The position numbers and the translations under genes were made by a program. A stretch of DNA of 30,645 nt from Actinomortierella ambigua (lineage: Eukaryota; Mortierellomycota; Mortierellomycetes; Mortierellales; Mortierellaceae), in assembly GCA_016098155.1 (NCBI GenBank), contig JAAAJB010000440.1, positions 1 to 30,645 on the forward strand. Direction: 5' to 3'. The stretch's first letter is position 1. Every line of letters starts with the position of its first letter. Below, one piece after another: positions 1-11,456 of the stretch. The notes under the pieces are model-generated. The model was not told the DNA's origin, did no database searches, and was given only the letters and a program-made list of their open reading frames with translations.

Positions 1-45
1 TCTTTCTCTCCCTCCCTCTCTCTATCTTATTTCTTGTCTCCCTCT

Positions 46-80
<35 letters not shown>

Positions 81-147
81 CCCTTTACCCCTCTCTCTCC
101 ACCACTCACCCCTCCCCCGGTCTCCAGCCTCACTTTCCTTCTCTGGG
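1..147 (+). promoter_or_regulatory. Pyrimidine-rich leader of the first Kelch gene
   Basis: Almost every base up to the start codon at 148 is C or T, including a CT dinucleotide run at about 53-80. The same kind of pyrimidine-rich leader precedes the tandem paralog, and the last bases before both start codons (CTGGG then ATGAACCAGTTG) match, so the leader was probably duplicated with the gene. CT-rich tracts just upstream of the start are common in fungal promoters; the regulatory role is inference. The window starts inside this region, so the full promoter is not visible. Confidence 0.5.
53..80. repeat. (CT)n microsatellite
   Basis: An uninterrupted run of about 14 CT units lies inside the pyrimidine-rich leader. 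It encodes alternating Ser-Leu if read from the upstream in-frame ATG at 34, which argues that this stretch is untranslated. Confidence 0.85.
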
Positions 148-3100
148 ATGAACCAGTTGGAGCATATCTCCTCACAACGGACATTGGGCAGGCGGTCTCA
201 CCCACGCTCGGTGTCCTTGGTGTATCTCCCCTCACTGTCTCTACTTTTGTTGCTACTCGGGCCACTTGACGGCGCAAATGCACAACAATATGTCCCGCAG
301 CCCGTCCGTCGCGCTGCCAGTGTACAGTGGAACAACACCTGGTACATCCAAGGCGGCTTCTACTCTGAATTTATGAGTTCATTCTTTTCACTCGACCTCT
401 CGACGAACTGGACCACCTCTTCACCACCCTGGAAGTCACTTCCCAGTGGCTCGGTGGCATCACACTTTGCTCTGGTGGCGACCAAGGATGGTCGAATCTG
501 GAGTGTTGGCAATGGCTTAAAGCAGGAGATGTTCTCGGTCTTTAACTTGTCGACCAATGGACCGTGGCAAGCCTTGCCCGCTGGGGTGCCGATGTACACC
601 CGAGGTCTTGAAGGTCATGCTGCAGTAGTGGTGCCCAATGATGACAAGATTTATATCGTGGGCGGATTCTCGAACACGACGCGCGCAGTGGCCGGGTCGC
701 CGCTGACTTTCACAACAAACCTCATTAGTGTCTTCCAGACAACGGAACCCAATGCGTTTGTCCAGCCCGGACCCACCCAGGCACAGACCGGCACGACATC
801 GTGGAATGACATGGGATGGGCCTGGCTCAGCAAGAAGCAGGTGGCTCTCTTTTTTGGAGGCACCAGAGCACTTCCTGGAGCCCCGGTCGTTCCGCTGGGT
901 GCACTGCAGCAATTTGTACCTTCGAAGAATGAGTGGTCCACAATGGTATGGTTCAGACAAACCGTGCATGTACTCTCGAACTTCTGTGTCCGAAAAAAAT
1001 TGCTCGCAACAGAAAAGCGAGAAAAACCTTACTAACCAAAGTTTTTTTTTTTTACCCCTCCCCTGTACGTGGTCACTAGGAGACAACAGGAGTACCTTCG
1101 GCCCGACTAGACCATTGCATGGCAGCGAGTATGTTACACACTTGGCGTCAATCAATAGTAGACTAACTTGGCCCCCCAGCGCCATATTGTCCCAACCAAC
1201 GTGGATGTGGCGTATTTATCGACTCTTTTCTCTCTCTTTTGCCTCCTTACTAGATGCCGAAGGATCCAAAGTGGTAGTTTTCGGTGGCACTGACGGAACG
1301 AATTACCTGAGTGACATGTGAGTCGACTTGAAAGCACGGGTATGGATAGCTTGTCTTTACGATGCATTCAGGGTCTGACAGACATTCCTTATTTTTTTCC
1401 CCCTCTCTCTTCCAATCTACAGACACATCCTCGACACAGCGACAAACACGTGGAGCCAAGGACCTCCAGCAACCCAGCCAAGGACGCGAATGGTTTGCAC
1501 TATCCACAACAATCAACTTATTGCTTGGGGAGGATCGCATGACAGAGCGCCGACTACAATTACGGACGCGACCCCCATCATCTTCAATCTGAACACCAAC
1601 ACCTGGGCGACATCGTTCACAGCATCGGCAATCAACACCCAGCCTGGCTCTGACCAAGATCCGAATAAGGACTCTCCAAAGCCACCATCCCCAAGTCCCG
1701 CAGGCGGGTCGGGTGTTCCTTTGGGGGCCATTATCGGTGGAGCAGTGGGTGGGGTTTTGCTTCTTGCCCTCGTCTTGTTCCTTTTGTATCGCCGCTCGCG
1801 TCGTCGAGCAACAGGGGTGTCAGATGGCCAGAAAAACAACAACAGCAGCAACGGCAGGAAGCAGAATCAAAACAAACACCACTCAGAAATGCGTGGCTAC
1901 CCAGACTCGCAGGGCATGTCGGGTACCTCGTTTTACGATGGTGGACCTGGCGCTAACCCGGTGCGAGCATCCTCCCAAAACGCGCATCGGCAGCCATATC
2001 AGCCCTCACATCAATACTATTACACCCCACCAGAGTATGATCACTTCACGCCTGATGGAGCATCTCCATCACAACCAGCACAACCCCTAGACGATGGGTC
2101 TGTGAGTAGTGGATCGCGACGCCCATATACACCGGTCACGGAGCAGAGCACCTACGAGCACTACTACAATGCAGCTGGGGTAGCCACTGCTGCAGCGGCG
2201 AACCCTCGTAATGACCTCGAGGCAGCCAACCTTATGCATGTGTATGAGCCACCAGACAACGCGCCCTCCACGGTCGCTTCGCCTTTGGCCAACCTCAACA
2301 CCGCCAGTACCCGGAGTGTCGGTACCGGCAAAGCTTCATACTCTAGTCCCTCCCCTTCTTCAACACATGCCACCTCGCGGAGTGCACAGCCCTTGATTGA
2401 CCCCACCAACCCACGGATCAATCGGGCCACGCGGCCCGGTGCATCGTCTACGCAGACGAGTCCGGACAGGTACGCCCCAACGCCTTGTGCACCGATCGAA
2501 GGCTCAGACCCCAAGTACTTCCAAGCCGGTATCGGCAGCTACGGTCCTGGAGCCCATGGTGCCGTCGATGACCGTCGTCGCCCCCAGAGTCTGCTCAGCG
2601 ACAGCAGTGCTGGCTCGAGTCGAGCGAGCACCTCACCCCAGTACATCCCACCGGGTCCTGGTCGCAATTCGCAGTGGTTTGGATCGCCTCAGGACTATGG
2701 CGGAGGAAAGGCTCCAATAATCCACTCCACAAAGGGTTCCAGGTGGTCGGAATCGGCAATGACGGAGAGCGAGATGTCGGGTAACGCCGGTTGGCAGCAG
2801 CAGCACCAGCAGCAGCAGCAGCCAATGGTTTGGGGCAACCAAAACTACAGTCAGGGCGGCAACCAATACAGCACTAACGACAACATTACGAACTACAATA
2901 ACAACAACTACTACAACAATAGCAACAACAGCTATCAAGCGGAGGGCTCTCGACGAGCAAACAGTGGTAGTACAGGCCAGCGTGGCGGTGCCGTTGCGTC
3001 GCGCTCGGCTCGATACAAGGATCCTCGAGAGGCAATGTACGAGCAGCCAGCACAAGACTTTGTACCGCCTCCACCGACGAACCCGAGGAATTGGGGATAG
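148..3100 (+). CDS. Kelch-repeat type I membrane protein 1
   Basis: Exons 148-945, 1080-1128, 1254-1317 and 1423-3100 give 862 residues. A basic N-terminus and a Leu-rich core (about residues 28-40) end in ANA before QQ, a likely signal-peptide cleavage site near 45. Residues about 50-370 form a Kelch-type beta-propeller, with repeated blades such as KIYIVGGFSN, VALFFGGTR, KVVVFGGTDG and QLIAWGGS. A membrane helix starts at GAIIGGAVGG (about 404-426) and is followed by RRSRRR. The remaining 436 residues are low-complexity and rich in Ser, Pro, Gln and Asn, so the tail should be cytosolic. I chose ATG 148 because it puts the signal peptide at the N-terminus and matches the paralog; an in-frame ATG at 34 would add a Ser-Leu repeat. 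Ligand unknown; a cell-surface sensor or wall-adhesion role is inference. Splice sites agree with the paralog in position and phase. Confidence 0.85.
2411..2437 (+). other. Conserved tail motif INRATRP (gene 1)
   Basis: Within an otherwise unconserved disordered tail, the residues PRINRATRP recur in the neighbouring Kelch gene as PQINRATRP at about 6385-6411. The codons differ (for example AATCGGGCCACGCGG against AACCGAGCCACACGG), so the peptide seems to be conserved rather than only the DNA. It is a candidate docking motif; no known motif class was assigned. Confidence 0.6.
2630..2735 (+). other. Conserved tail block SPQYIPP...GSPQDY (gene 1)
   Basis: The encoded block SPQYIPP, SQW, GSPQDYGGG and PIIHS lines up with SPQFVPP, SQW, GSPQDYDGG and PVVHS in the second Kelch gene, inside tails that otherwise barely align. 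The third Kelch gene retains NSPQDY and a nearby YVPP near its C-terminus. Ser-Pro sites suggest proline-directed phosphorylation or a binding motif (inference). Confidence 0.6.
2793..2822 (+). repeat. CAG-rich coding microsatellite (poly-Gln)
   Basis: A CAG run interrupted by one CAC encodes a Gln-rich stretch in the tail of the first Kelch protein. It is followed by an Asn/Tyr-rich stretch at about 2875-2935. Confidence 0.8.
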
Positions 3101-4484
3101 TCTCATTTTCATTTAAAGAACAACGTTATCCCAGTTTTCAAACGGCATTGTTTGTGTGTTTTTTTTCCTCTGTTTATATGGCACAAGAGAAGGGTATAGC
3201 CAAGCCAAACGGCCATTTTGCAATTCTCAAGATGGTGCCGATAGAAGAACGTGGGTTAAGAGCACTTCTTGAGAGAATGGGCTAAGTTGATGAATGTCGC
3301 TCTTCTAGTCGTTCGCCAATGGTGAGAATGTCATGTTTTTTCTTTCAACACGGGAGCTAAGGCTCTTTGCCCAGATTTGTTTTCCGCAAAATACATTGTA
3401 CAGTACTCGACCACGTACTGTACACTTCTCTTTTTCTTTTTTCCGTCCATCTCGCTTGCACAGCACTCTGTCCCTCGGCGGGGCTAACTTTGTTGATTTG
3501 CATCTTTTTTGTCTTGAGATTTGTGTCACCCAGAGTGCCTCGGGTGTCCACATCTTCACTGGGGTTGAATTCTTTTTTTTTTTCTTTTCTTGAGAATAGG
3601 GAGCGAAAGTACTTCTCCTTGTCAAATGTTCGCACGCCCCATCGAAAACATGGCCTGTATAAGCATTCCTGGACGTGGCAACTGGGGCGAAGAAGCTCTA
3701 TTAAGACGAGTAAAATTGGTGGCGCTCGGTCGATTGGTGGCGCACAGCCGAAACCCAGTGGATGCGACATGGTAAAAACGCTCACACCTTGGGGGCTTTT
3801 GTTTGCGACGATGCTTGCAAGAAAGTATTGTCCTGCCTGGAGGCTCAGAGATTCCCATCCCGACACCCAAGGGGCGCAATTGGGGAGGCGGAATCATTTG
3901 GGCGGTGCACGTCAATTCATACGAGAAACATGCCGCCACCAGGGAAACAATAACGACAATGAACATGATGGATTGGCACATATTTTGAGGGAGGAGGGTC
4001 ATATCGAGGCATTATTGTTTGGCTTGATGCTCATCGTGTTTGCCATTTGCACCAAGCCTGGTCTCTTGCAATGTGTTATTGTCACACACAACCCTAGCTC
4101 TGATAGGGAAGACTGAAGAACTTCCATCTCTCCGACACAAACAACTCCTCGGCATGCACAGCTTTCGCTCATTCACTCTCTTTCCCTTTCCTTTTCTCTT
4201 TCTTACGCCCTCCCTCCCTCAATCTCTCAACCTTTCTCCCTCTCTCTCACCTACACCGACACCTTCACCTTCACCCATACCTACACCCACACTCATACCT
4301 TCACTCCCACTCTCACTCGTTCACAGCCTTACCTACCCTGTTGCTCTGACACTCTGTATCTCTCTCCTTACCCTCCCTCTACCTCCCCATTGTCAGCCTG
4401 TTGTCTCGGTTTTATTTATCATCTCTTACCCTTTCACACTCAGGAACAGTTGCCTACCCCTTACCCCTCCACCCCTTCGCTGGG
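3101..4484. other. Intergenic region between Kelch genes 1 and 2
   Basis: No convincing gene was found in 1.4 kb. The first part has T-runs consistent with the 3' region of the upstream gene. Several short ORFs at 3305-4116 overlap one another on both strands and resemble no protein family I know. From about 4150 to 4480 the strand becomes strongly pyrimidine-rich and serves as the leader of the second Kelch gene. Confidence 0.6.
4150..4484 (+). promoter_or_regulatory. Pyrimidine-rich leader of the second Kelch gene
   Basis: A CT-rich tract of more than 300 bp includes a degenerate CACC(T/C)ACAC/TTCACC repeat at about 4250-4307. It stands in the same place as the CT tract before the first Kelch gene. 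It contains an in-frame ATG at 4401, but the conserved MNQL start lies at 4485. Confidence 0.5.
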
Positions 4485-6976
4485 ATGAACCAGTTGAAGC
4501 AGTCTTTCCCTCTCAAAACATCGGCCACCAAGAGGTCTCTCCCAGTCTCAGTGTCCCAAGGGTATTTTCTCCTTTCGGTACTCTATCTGTTGTTGGGACC
4601 TCTTGGTGGTGTTGACGCACAGCAGCCCACCATCACTCCACAGCCACGGCGCCATGCTGCCAGCGTTCAGTTTAACAACAAGTGGTACATCCAAGGTGGT
4701 TTTTATACGGGATATCTGAATTCATTCATGTCCCTCGACTTGGCGACAAATTGGACCACAGACTCGCCGCCATGGACGATGCTCCCCAATGGTCGAGCTG
4801 GGTCGCATCTTGCATTGGCGGCGACCAAGGATGGCCGTATATGGTGCGTGGGCAACAACCAGAAGCCCAACCTGTTCTCGGTCTACGACCCATCCACGAA
4901 CCCACCCTGGAGCCAGCTCTCCGCAGCAGTCCCTCTTTATCCCCGAGGCCTGACAGGTCATATGGCTTTTGTTGTCCCCGATGGCGACGGCAGGATCTTC
5001 ATCGTTGGCGGGACCTCCAACACAACAACGACCCCACCGACGGGTCCAGCCTATACGCCCAATCTCATCACCGTTTTCAATACGGACACGAACGTGTTTG
5101 TGCCTCCGGGACCATCTACAGCAGAACCAGGCAAGACGTCTGTGGACGATGGGGGATGGGCATGGCTCGCAAAGAAGGGGGTCGTGTATTTCTTTGGCGG
5201 CACTCGAAACCTTCCGGGAGATGCTGGAATCGATGTCCCAATTGACCTGCTGCAGCAGTTTGCTCCCCAAAAGAATGAGTGGAAACCCGTGGTAAGTCCA
5301 AAAAAGAAAAAATTCTCATAGCTACCATTCTCACTCTTCTAACCCCTTCATCGAGGTTTCTGCACCTTTTTATTTGCATCCTTGGGTATGGCAATTGACT
5401 GTATTTGCACGCGCTCTACACACATATTTACCACGGCAATGGCGGCTAGACTCCAGCAGGCACCGTACGTCCACCGGGTCGATTTGATCATTGCATGGCA
5501 GCAAGTATGTTTGTTTGGTTGCCTGGCGGTGATAAAACTAATACTCATGCAACAAAGTGGGGGGTAACACACCCTAACGCAATCTCATTCTCTTCATGTA
5601 GACGCCGATGGATCCAAGGTGGTGGTCTTTGGAGGTGCAGATGGGACGAAATTCCTGAGTGACATGTGAGTCTCACTGCTATTGGAGTCTTCACCAAGGA
5701 TTTATGTATGGAAGGCAAAGAATGAGCTGACTAAAAATCTATTGTTTTTTTTTGGGGGGGGGGGGTATAATCTACATCAATCCGTAGCTACATTCTCGAT
5801 ACAGAAACCAACCAGTGGAGCCAAGGACCTGCAGCAGCCCAACCACGGCATCGGATGGTATGCACCATCAACAACAATCAGCTCATAGCCTGGGGAGGAT
5901 CGTATGACTTCAAAGCACCAGACACAATTCATGATTCCACACCTATCATCTTCAACTTGGACACTAATAGCTGGGTGACATCGTTCACAGCAGCAGCATC
6001 CTCGCCAAACAACAACAACAACAACACCAACAACAACAACAACAATAATAATAATAACAATAATAATGGCAACCCTTCTAGCAAGTCAAATTCGCCAGTG
6101 GGAGCCATCATCGGTGGAGTCGTCGGTGGACTGGCGGTACTTCTGGCTCTTGGAGCCTTCCTATTTCGCCGCTCACGCCAAGGTCGTCTAAAGGAAAGCC
6201 TGCCCATGATCACTCGGAGGAATGGAGGAGCTGGCTTCTCATCTTCATCCTCGACTTCATTGACACCATGGACACCACCGCCCGTGGACGACGGTTCACA
6301 ACCACAACCACAGCCACAACCACAGCAACCACAGCCACAATCACCATCACCATCCTCATCCCCCCTCTCAGCTACTACACCACCTCCTCAGATCAACCGA
6401 GCCACACGGCCCGCTGTCTTGTCACCATCGCCAAAGAAGCAAAGTCGAGTGCCCAACTCTCCGGCCTCGACGAGCGGCTCGGAATCACCCTCGACTCTGG
6501 TCGGAAGCGGCGACCCTCTTGCTGCCAACGGCGACAAAGGTCGACAATGGAGCCCCGTCATTGGCGGCAGTAGTGGTACCACTACTAGTGGTGGTGTTCA
6601 GAAGCCATCATCGCCACAATTCGTCCCTCCAGACGCGACTCGAGTTTCGCAATGGCGTGGGTCCCCGCAGGACTATGATGGTGGTCAGTCTCCCGTCGTT
6701 CATTCATGGCGTCGCCCTGTCGGTGACGGTGGTAGTGGCGCTGGTAGTGGCGCTGGTAGTGGCGCTGGTAGTGACGCTGGCAGTGACGCTGGCAGAGACG
6801 CAAGTGGTGGTTCACCCAACAACAACAACAACAACAACAACCAACAGAGCAGCGGCGCGCCTGGCGTCCGTGCATCGCTTTTCTCGCTCCGGCCACTGAG
6901 AAATCCACAGGCGCTTCTGTCGCAGGTCCTGAAATCGGATAAACTTCCACCACCAGCATCACACCCGCCCTCCTAG
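4485..6976 (+). CDS. Kelch-repeat type I membrane protein 2
   Basis: Exons 4485-5291, 5450-5504, 5602-5665 and 5788-6976 give 704 residues. The first Kelch protein is its tandem paralog: both start MNQL, have a hydrophobic signal sequence (here cut after VDA, about residue 45), then NNKWYIQGGFY and further Kelch blades (RIFIVGGTSN, VVYFFGGTR, KVVVFGGADG, QLIAWGGS). Intron positions and phases are identical (0, 1, 2). An Asn-rich linker (about 383-402) separates the propeller from a membrane helix beginning GAIIGGVVGG (about 413-435). The tail of about 270 residues is Pro/Gln/Ser-rich, carries QINRATRP and GSPQDY motifs shared with gene 1, and contains a Gly-Ala-Gly-Ser repeat and a second Asn run. 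Function is not known; a surface sensor is inferred from the architecture. Confidence 0.85.
5666..5787 (+). other. Intron 3 of Kelch gene 2 with T9-G13 homopolymers
   Basis: The intron starts GTGAGT after the codon part for Ile and ends at CCGTAG. It contains a run of T followed directly by a long run of G at about 5743-5765. Such runs are prone to sequencing error, but the error would lie in non-coding sequence. Confidence 0.7.
6004..6068 (+). repeat. AAC/AAT repeat encoding a poly-Asn linker
   Basis: AAC and AAT codons alternate and encode about 20 Asn, broken once by Thr, just outside the membrane helix of the second Kelch protein. The first Kelch gene has a Pro/Ser linker at the same place, so the Asn expansion is specific to gene 2. 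Confidence 0.85.
6734..6798 (+). repeat. 12-bp coding minisatellite (Gly-Ala-Gly-Ser)
   Basis: A 12-bp unit reading GGCGCTGGTAGT is repeated about five times with growing divergence (later copies have GACGCTGGCAGT). It encodes GAGS units and then DAGS/DAGR in the cytoplasmic tail of Kelch protein 2. Confidence 0.85.
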
Positions 6977-8589
6977 TCTGTCGGCATTAGTTAACAGCTT
7001 TTTATGTCGCGTGACCATAGAGATGAAAAACGGAGAGAGAGAGAGAGATGGAGAGGGCAAAAATATATATACATAGAAAGAACGTTTCTTCCTTGGGTGA
7101 TGGACGTAAGAACAACGTATAGATTATTCTATGACGATCAGACAAAAAAATGGCCCCGCGTTCAGGAGCAACCTCTTCAAGTCCTCAGTCGATGTCGTTC
7201 AGAAAGGGCCCTGCGATTGGACGATCCTAATGAAGATGTACCACTAATACAATGCTGTTCGCAACAGAAGTAGTGCCAGCGTGGGAACTGCAGAGTCCAA
7301 AGATAGAGGGGAAATGACTGCTGAGTTGTGCCATTCACGGAAACTTATGGCCATCCTTAATCTTACGGTATGTAGCACCCTATTTTACGTGCACTCATAC
7401 AATGGCTTCGGCCTGCAATCCAGCGTTGGCCATCCACAGAGGAGCCTTTTGCTCCTTCCCTTCCCCCCCCCCCCACAACCGTGAGATTGAAGATGTCTCA
7501 AATGGGCAAATGCTCCGCGTTCGTTCGCATCCCTTGGGGCACGTGCATTGTCTCGTCGAGAACAAAAAATAGGCTCACAAACGTGAACTATCATTCTTGA
7601 GACCAATGACGAGCTGAAGTATCCGATTGTCTCTTGCGGGAAGAAACACATTGTGCAAGCGCTGTCTCTGCACACTGAGGAGGGAATTCAGGGGTAAAAA
7701 CCCATGTAGCACCAAAGGTGAGGTTGAAGAAGATTCAATAGCTGAGGGCCTCGTGTCAAGCAACGGCACTGTGATATGACTAAGCTATTACATAGAGGAC
7801 TATGCACAAATCACTGGACCATGAAGCCCTACCACGGATTGTGTGGTGATATAAGGTTCACCGCATACTCAAAGTTTGGAGGTAGAAAGTCAACAGCAGG
7901 GGCAGTTGATTCATTCCGTAAGAGGAAAAAGTGTGCTCAATGATAAGCTTACAGCTTCGAAGCGTCTGTCAGGAACTGTGGCATAAGGTTCTCCTTACTT
8001 TCAATTTACCCCGACCTTTTGAGGAAGTTCTAGTCCCAGTGATGTCAATTACAAATTCCCTATCCTTCGCCTCGAGAATACCTTCAACAGCCGTAAATAG
8101 AATAGGGGAGAATAGTATGGTTTATATTAGTCTTCGCGCGTAGGCTTCTACGTGGACAAGCAAAGATTCAGGCCGGCCACGATGGTGTCGGAAGAGAAAC
8201 ATATGGATCCTAATTTCCTAAACACCCGACGTCGCTCTTGGGCACACCGGGCTTCGGAGGGGATTGATATCGACATATCGCTGGTATCGATTGCGAACGA
8301 GCCATCTGCTCACTCAAAGCCCAAGCCGCCCAATGAGGTGCATCCTGTGGCACGAATGAAGGCGCGTAAACCTAATATTTCACGCCCTTATGGTGGACGA
8401 GGAAGTGGAGAGTGATCGTTTGAAGACGAAGGAACTATGTATAAATTTAATTTTCAACTTTGGCATGTTTCGAAGCAGGGAAAGCATACATCAAGTAGTT
8501 GGTCTGCATGGAAGCAAAGGCAGCTATGCATATGCTGGAATTACGTCAACACTTGCAGCCTCGACATTGATTCCTTCTTCGTTGCAGAC
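6977..8589. other. Gene-poor region after Kelch gene 2
   Basis: No supported gene was found. It includes a short GA-rich tract near 7030-7060 and a C-run near 7465. Small ORFs at 7385-7769 (-) and 8152-8415 (+) have ordinary composition, but no recognised domain, splice partners or paralogs. The one at 8152-8415 could be a leftover of the decayed gene that follows. Confidence 0.5.
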
Positions 8590-9605
8590 TGAGCATGCAA
8601 CTGGTCTATGTATACATGACCGACGGCATGGACGAGATCCTCATCTGCGCCATGGAGATGTGCGATCCCCTATCGGTTTCAAACGCCGATGCTGGGCGAT
8701 CGCACTGGATGCTAGTGGCGATGCATTGCTGCCTGGATGGTAGAAAGGCGATTTCGGAGTGGGGGACCCTGCCATGGTTGACTATTTTTGAGAGCGGTGA
8801 GATGATTCCCCCCCTCCCCGAATTGCAGATGAGATTGGACATGCTTATCCTTGAAGAGACTCGACCATCTTCCGGCAGGCACCGCCCAGAGCGGCCAATT
8901 GTCTTCTGCGCTATTGGGTCGAGTCAAAGCCGCTCCTTCGGACGGAGGACCCAAACCAGACAAAGGCAAGAGCAAACCATGGGGTACGAGGACGACGAAA
9001 GAAGAGAGCAGAGTATTGAACAATGGCGCGCTATGGTTGCCCTATCGATGCGCACAGGTGCGTCAATCTCGTCTACCAGGGCTTCCTCGGATACAACAAT
9101 GGATGTGATAGAAGAACGCCTCAAGATTCCAGCGTTGAGCGCTGTGTCGTCGTTGTTGTCGTATCCCTCTTCGCCTGTTATTTTGCTAACTCCCAATGAC
9201 GCTAGCGTCAATAAAATGTACGTACACGAGGAGTTCCAGACGGACTTGGCATCACAAAAGGAAAAAATCTCGTTTGTTGCAGGTGAGCTTCATGCGCAAG
9301 GGTTCGACAAATGAGCGCCTCACGGCAGCTACAGAAAAATCAAATGCAGATGCTGAAAAGTCGACTGAAGCTACAAAAAATATCGACTGCAGCAATAGAA
9401 TCGAACGGCACAGCAGCAGCAGCAGAAAATTGAACTCATGTCAGACGTCATTGTTGTCATAAAAGAACACCCAGGCTATGCTCTTGCAGCTGTTAGCACG
9501 CGTGTCTGGGAAATAGACTCGTGTCCCTTAGCCCGAATTTATATTGCATGTATTATGAGCTTTTCGGCCATGCATGTAGAAAAACAAGGAAGGGTGGATG
9601 TCACA
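8590..9605 (+). pseudogene. Decayed protein-coding gene, family uncertain
   Basis: An open frame of 239 codons from 8595 to 9314 has protein-like sequence (for example GRSHWMLVAMHCCLDGRK and WGTLPWLTIFESGEMIPPLP), then acidic/Gln-rich and Ser-rich stretches. It then stops, and coding-like sequence continues in other frames: a Gln/Lys-rich, coiled-coil-like part at about 9312-9440, then TRVWEIDSCPLARIYI at about 9500-9550. The last part resembles, from memory only, a segment of large uncharacterised zygomycete proteins in which a Gln-rich coiled coil precedes a TYELHEYPIPRLFIVLP-like stretch. The need for at least two frame changes without good splice sites suggests a pseudogene. A real gene with unrecognised introns is possible. 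Confidence 0.35.
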
Positions 9606-11129
9606 GGTAGAGGGAAGCACCGTGGACAAGCTCTGTAAAGAAGCTGTTTTATCCCTGTACAGTACATAGTAAGACAGCATTCAAAGGCCAGCGATTTAGG
9701 AGAAGAGAAAGTATGTCCTCTTCTTCCTCTCTCGGATCATTGTTTTGTTTTGGATGCATAAGCTCGTTTGAAGGCAACAGATATCGAGACGGGATACGCA
9801 ACCCAAACCAAACTTCGGATGTGTGCGCTGCGTACTGTTCAGTACTGTTTGAGCACCGGTCAACAATTGGGATGTACATACATTGCTCTCAGTTTCGCGG
9901 ACGATCTTGGAGAGCGAAGAACGTTTGCTCCTTTAGACTATAGATCAGCTAAACCATATGATCCAAAGCTGTCGATTCTCGCCCTGACTTGAGGAGGTGG
10001 GGGGGGGGTTGTGCTCATAAAAAATCCACAAACGAAAAATTCATGAAGCGTCGGTTCATGCTCTACTACTAAAGAGCGGCCAATTGCATGGGGGGGGGGT
10101 GGGAGACTCAATAGCGCTAATCTACGTCGAGTACCATGTCTATCTCCCCATACTTCTTTCGGACTGGAGCGAGTCAGACATTAATGCATGCATGCAGGCT
10201 GCAACATGATATGCACGTCCAACAAACTCCAAGAACGCCACGAGAATGAAGAGGTAATTACGATCTCGAACATGTTTATTTGAAGCAGACGAGTTTAAAT
10301 CTCAGCGGAATGGTGACGGTGAAGGCTACTCCTTCCTCCCCGCTTTCTACGACTTTTGGTTCAATTGAAGAGGGGGGGGCCCCAGGCCTGTCTTTGACTG
10401 AGTCCAAAGGGGCGCGCCACGGAACCTTTGGCGATCAGCTGGATACTGAGCGGGCAGGCGCTCTTGGGCAGTGGTGGGGCTGAGTCTTGAAAGTAGGAAA
10501 ACGGCTGTGCACGTATCCAGGCCAGAGATTTGATCTCCATGGAATCTCTTTTCATGGGAAGCCACACCCTAATACGAAAATTTCGAGGGTGGTCTGTGAA
10601 AAAGCACCCATGCAAATGGCGTACATATTTTGTGCAACAGAGGAGATGAAAACCACCTCGGAGCAAGGGGGAGATGCGAGATGAGAGACAAAAGGAAACA
10701 ACAGGAGAGATCCTCTCCCCTGGTTTCTCCCTCATTTCTTGAATGACGGGTAGGGTGCAGCCAGGCTGGGTGCGGGTAGAGTTTTTTTTTTGGGTTTATT
10801 GGGAGGGGAAGGGGTCATGAACGGTAAACCAACCTCGTTGACCCTGTTGGAATGCAGTCATTTACAATATCTCAGTCTCATTCTCTTCTCGCAGCCTCTC
10901 ATTGGGCCTGCGTGCGCGCTAGATGAAAGCTTGTTCCCACAAAATATCCGGGTGCATTCCCCTCGTCGCTCCCCTCCCTCCCTCTCTCAGCCAGCAAACA
11001 CCCCTCGCAGCTGGGCATACTCCGTGTTCGACATGGTGTAGCATGGCCATGGTAATACCTCTCAATTCGCTCCTCCTCAAGTCCGTTTACCCGGAGCATA
11101 AAACACTCCTCCTCCTGTATCTACCTATA

Positions 11130-11180
11130 GCGAGAGTGAGAGAGTGAGAGAGCGCGAGAAGGGAGAGGAGAGAGGGGCGA
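11130..11180. repeat. GA-rich low-complexity tract
   Basis: Repeated GAGAGTGAGA and GAGAGG units form an almost pure purine stretch on the plus strand. It lies about 0.6 kb upstream of Kelch gene 3. Confidence 0.7.
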
Positions 11181-11390
11181 GGGGTATGAAGGCGGGTGAC
11201 AAAAAAAGTGCTCACAACCGCACGTCAACTCAAATTGCAGACTGTTGTACACTTTGTACCTCTGCCAGCGGGTGGTTGGCGCTTGCTCCATTGTTGGTCC
11301 ATGATAAGAATTGTGACAGAGACAAGCGCTCTCCAGTCTTTTTTTTTCTCCGTCTCAGCAGTGTTGGAAGAGAGCGAGTACACATGGATG

Positions 11391-11456
11391 AATGAGAGTG
11401 AGTGACCGAGGGAGAGAGAAAGAGAGAAGGTGTGTGTATGTGTGTGTGCGGTGTAG
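11391..11456. repeat. GAGA and (TG)n low-complexity tract
   Basis: A GAGA-rich segment runs directly into a GTGTGTGTATGTGTGTGTG segment. Together with the previous purine tract it makes the upstream region of Kelch gene 3 rich in simple repeats. Confidence 0.75.

Noticed and set aside
517..1185. Long minus-strand ORF across exon 1 and introns of Kelch gene 1
   Set aside because: It is antisense to a well-supported gene, crosses its introns and has no recognisable protein features.
3590..4116. Possible gene in the Kelch 1-2 intergenic region
   Set aside because: Several mutually overlapping frames on both strands, none with recognisable motifs or conserved splice sites.
10280..10735. Overlapping ORFs on both strands in the region upstream of Kelch gene 3
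   Set aside because: No domain, no splice partners and no paralog; composition is what random open frames give.
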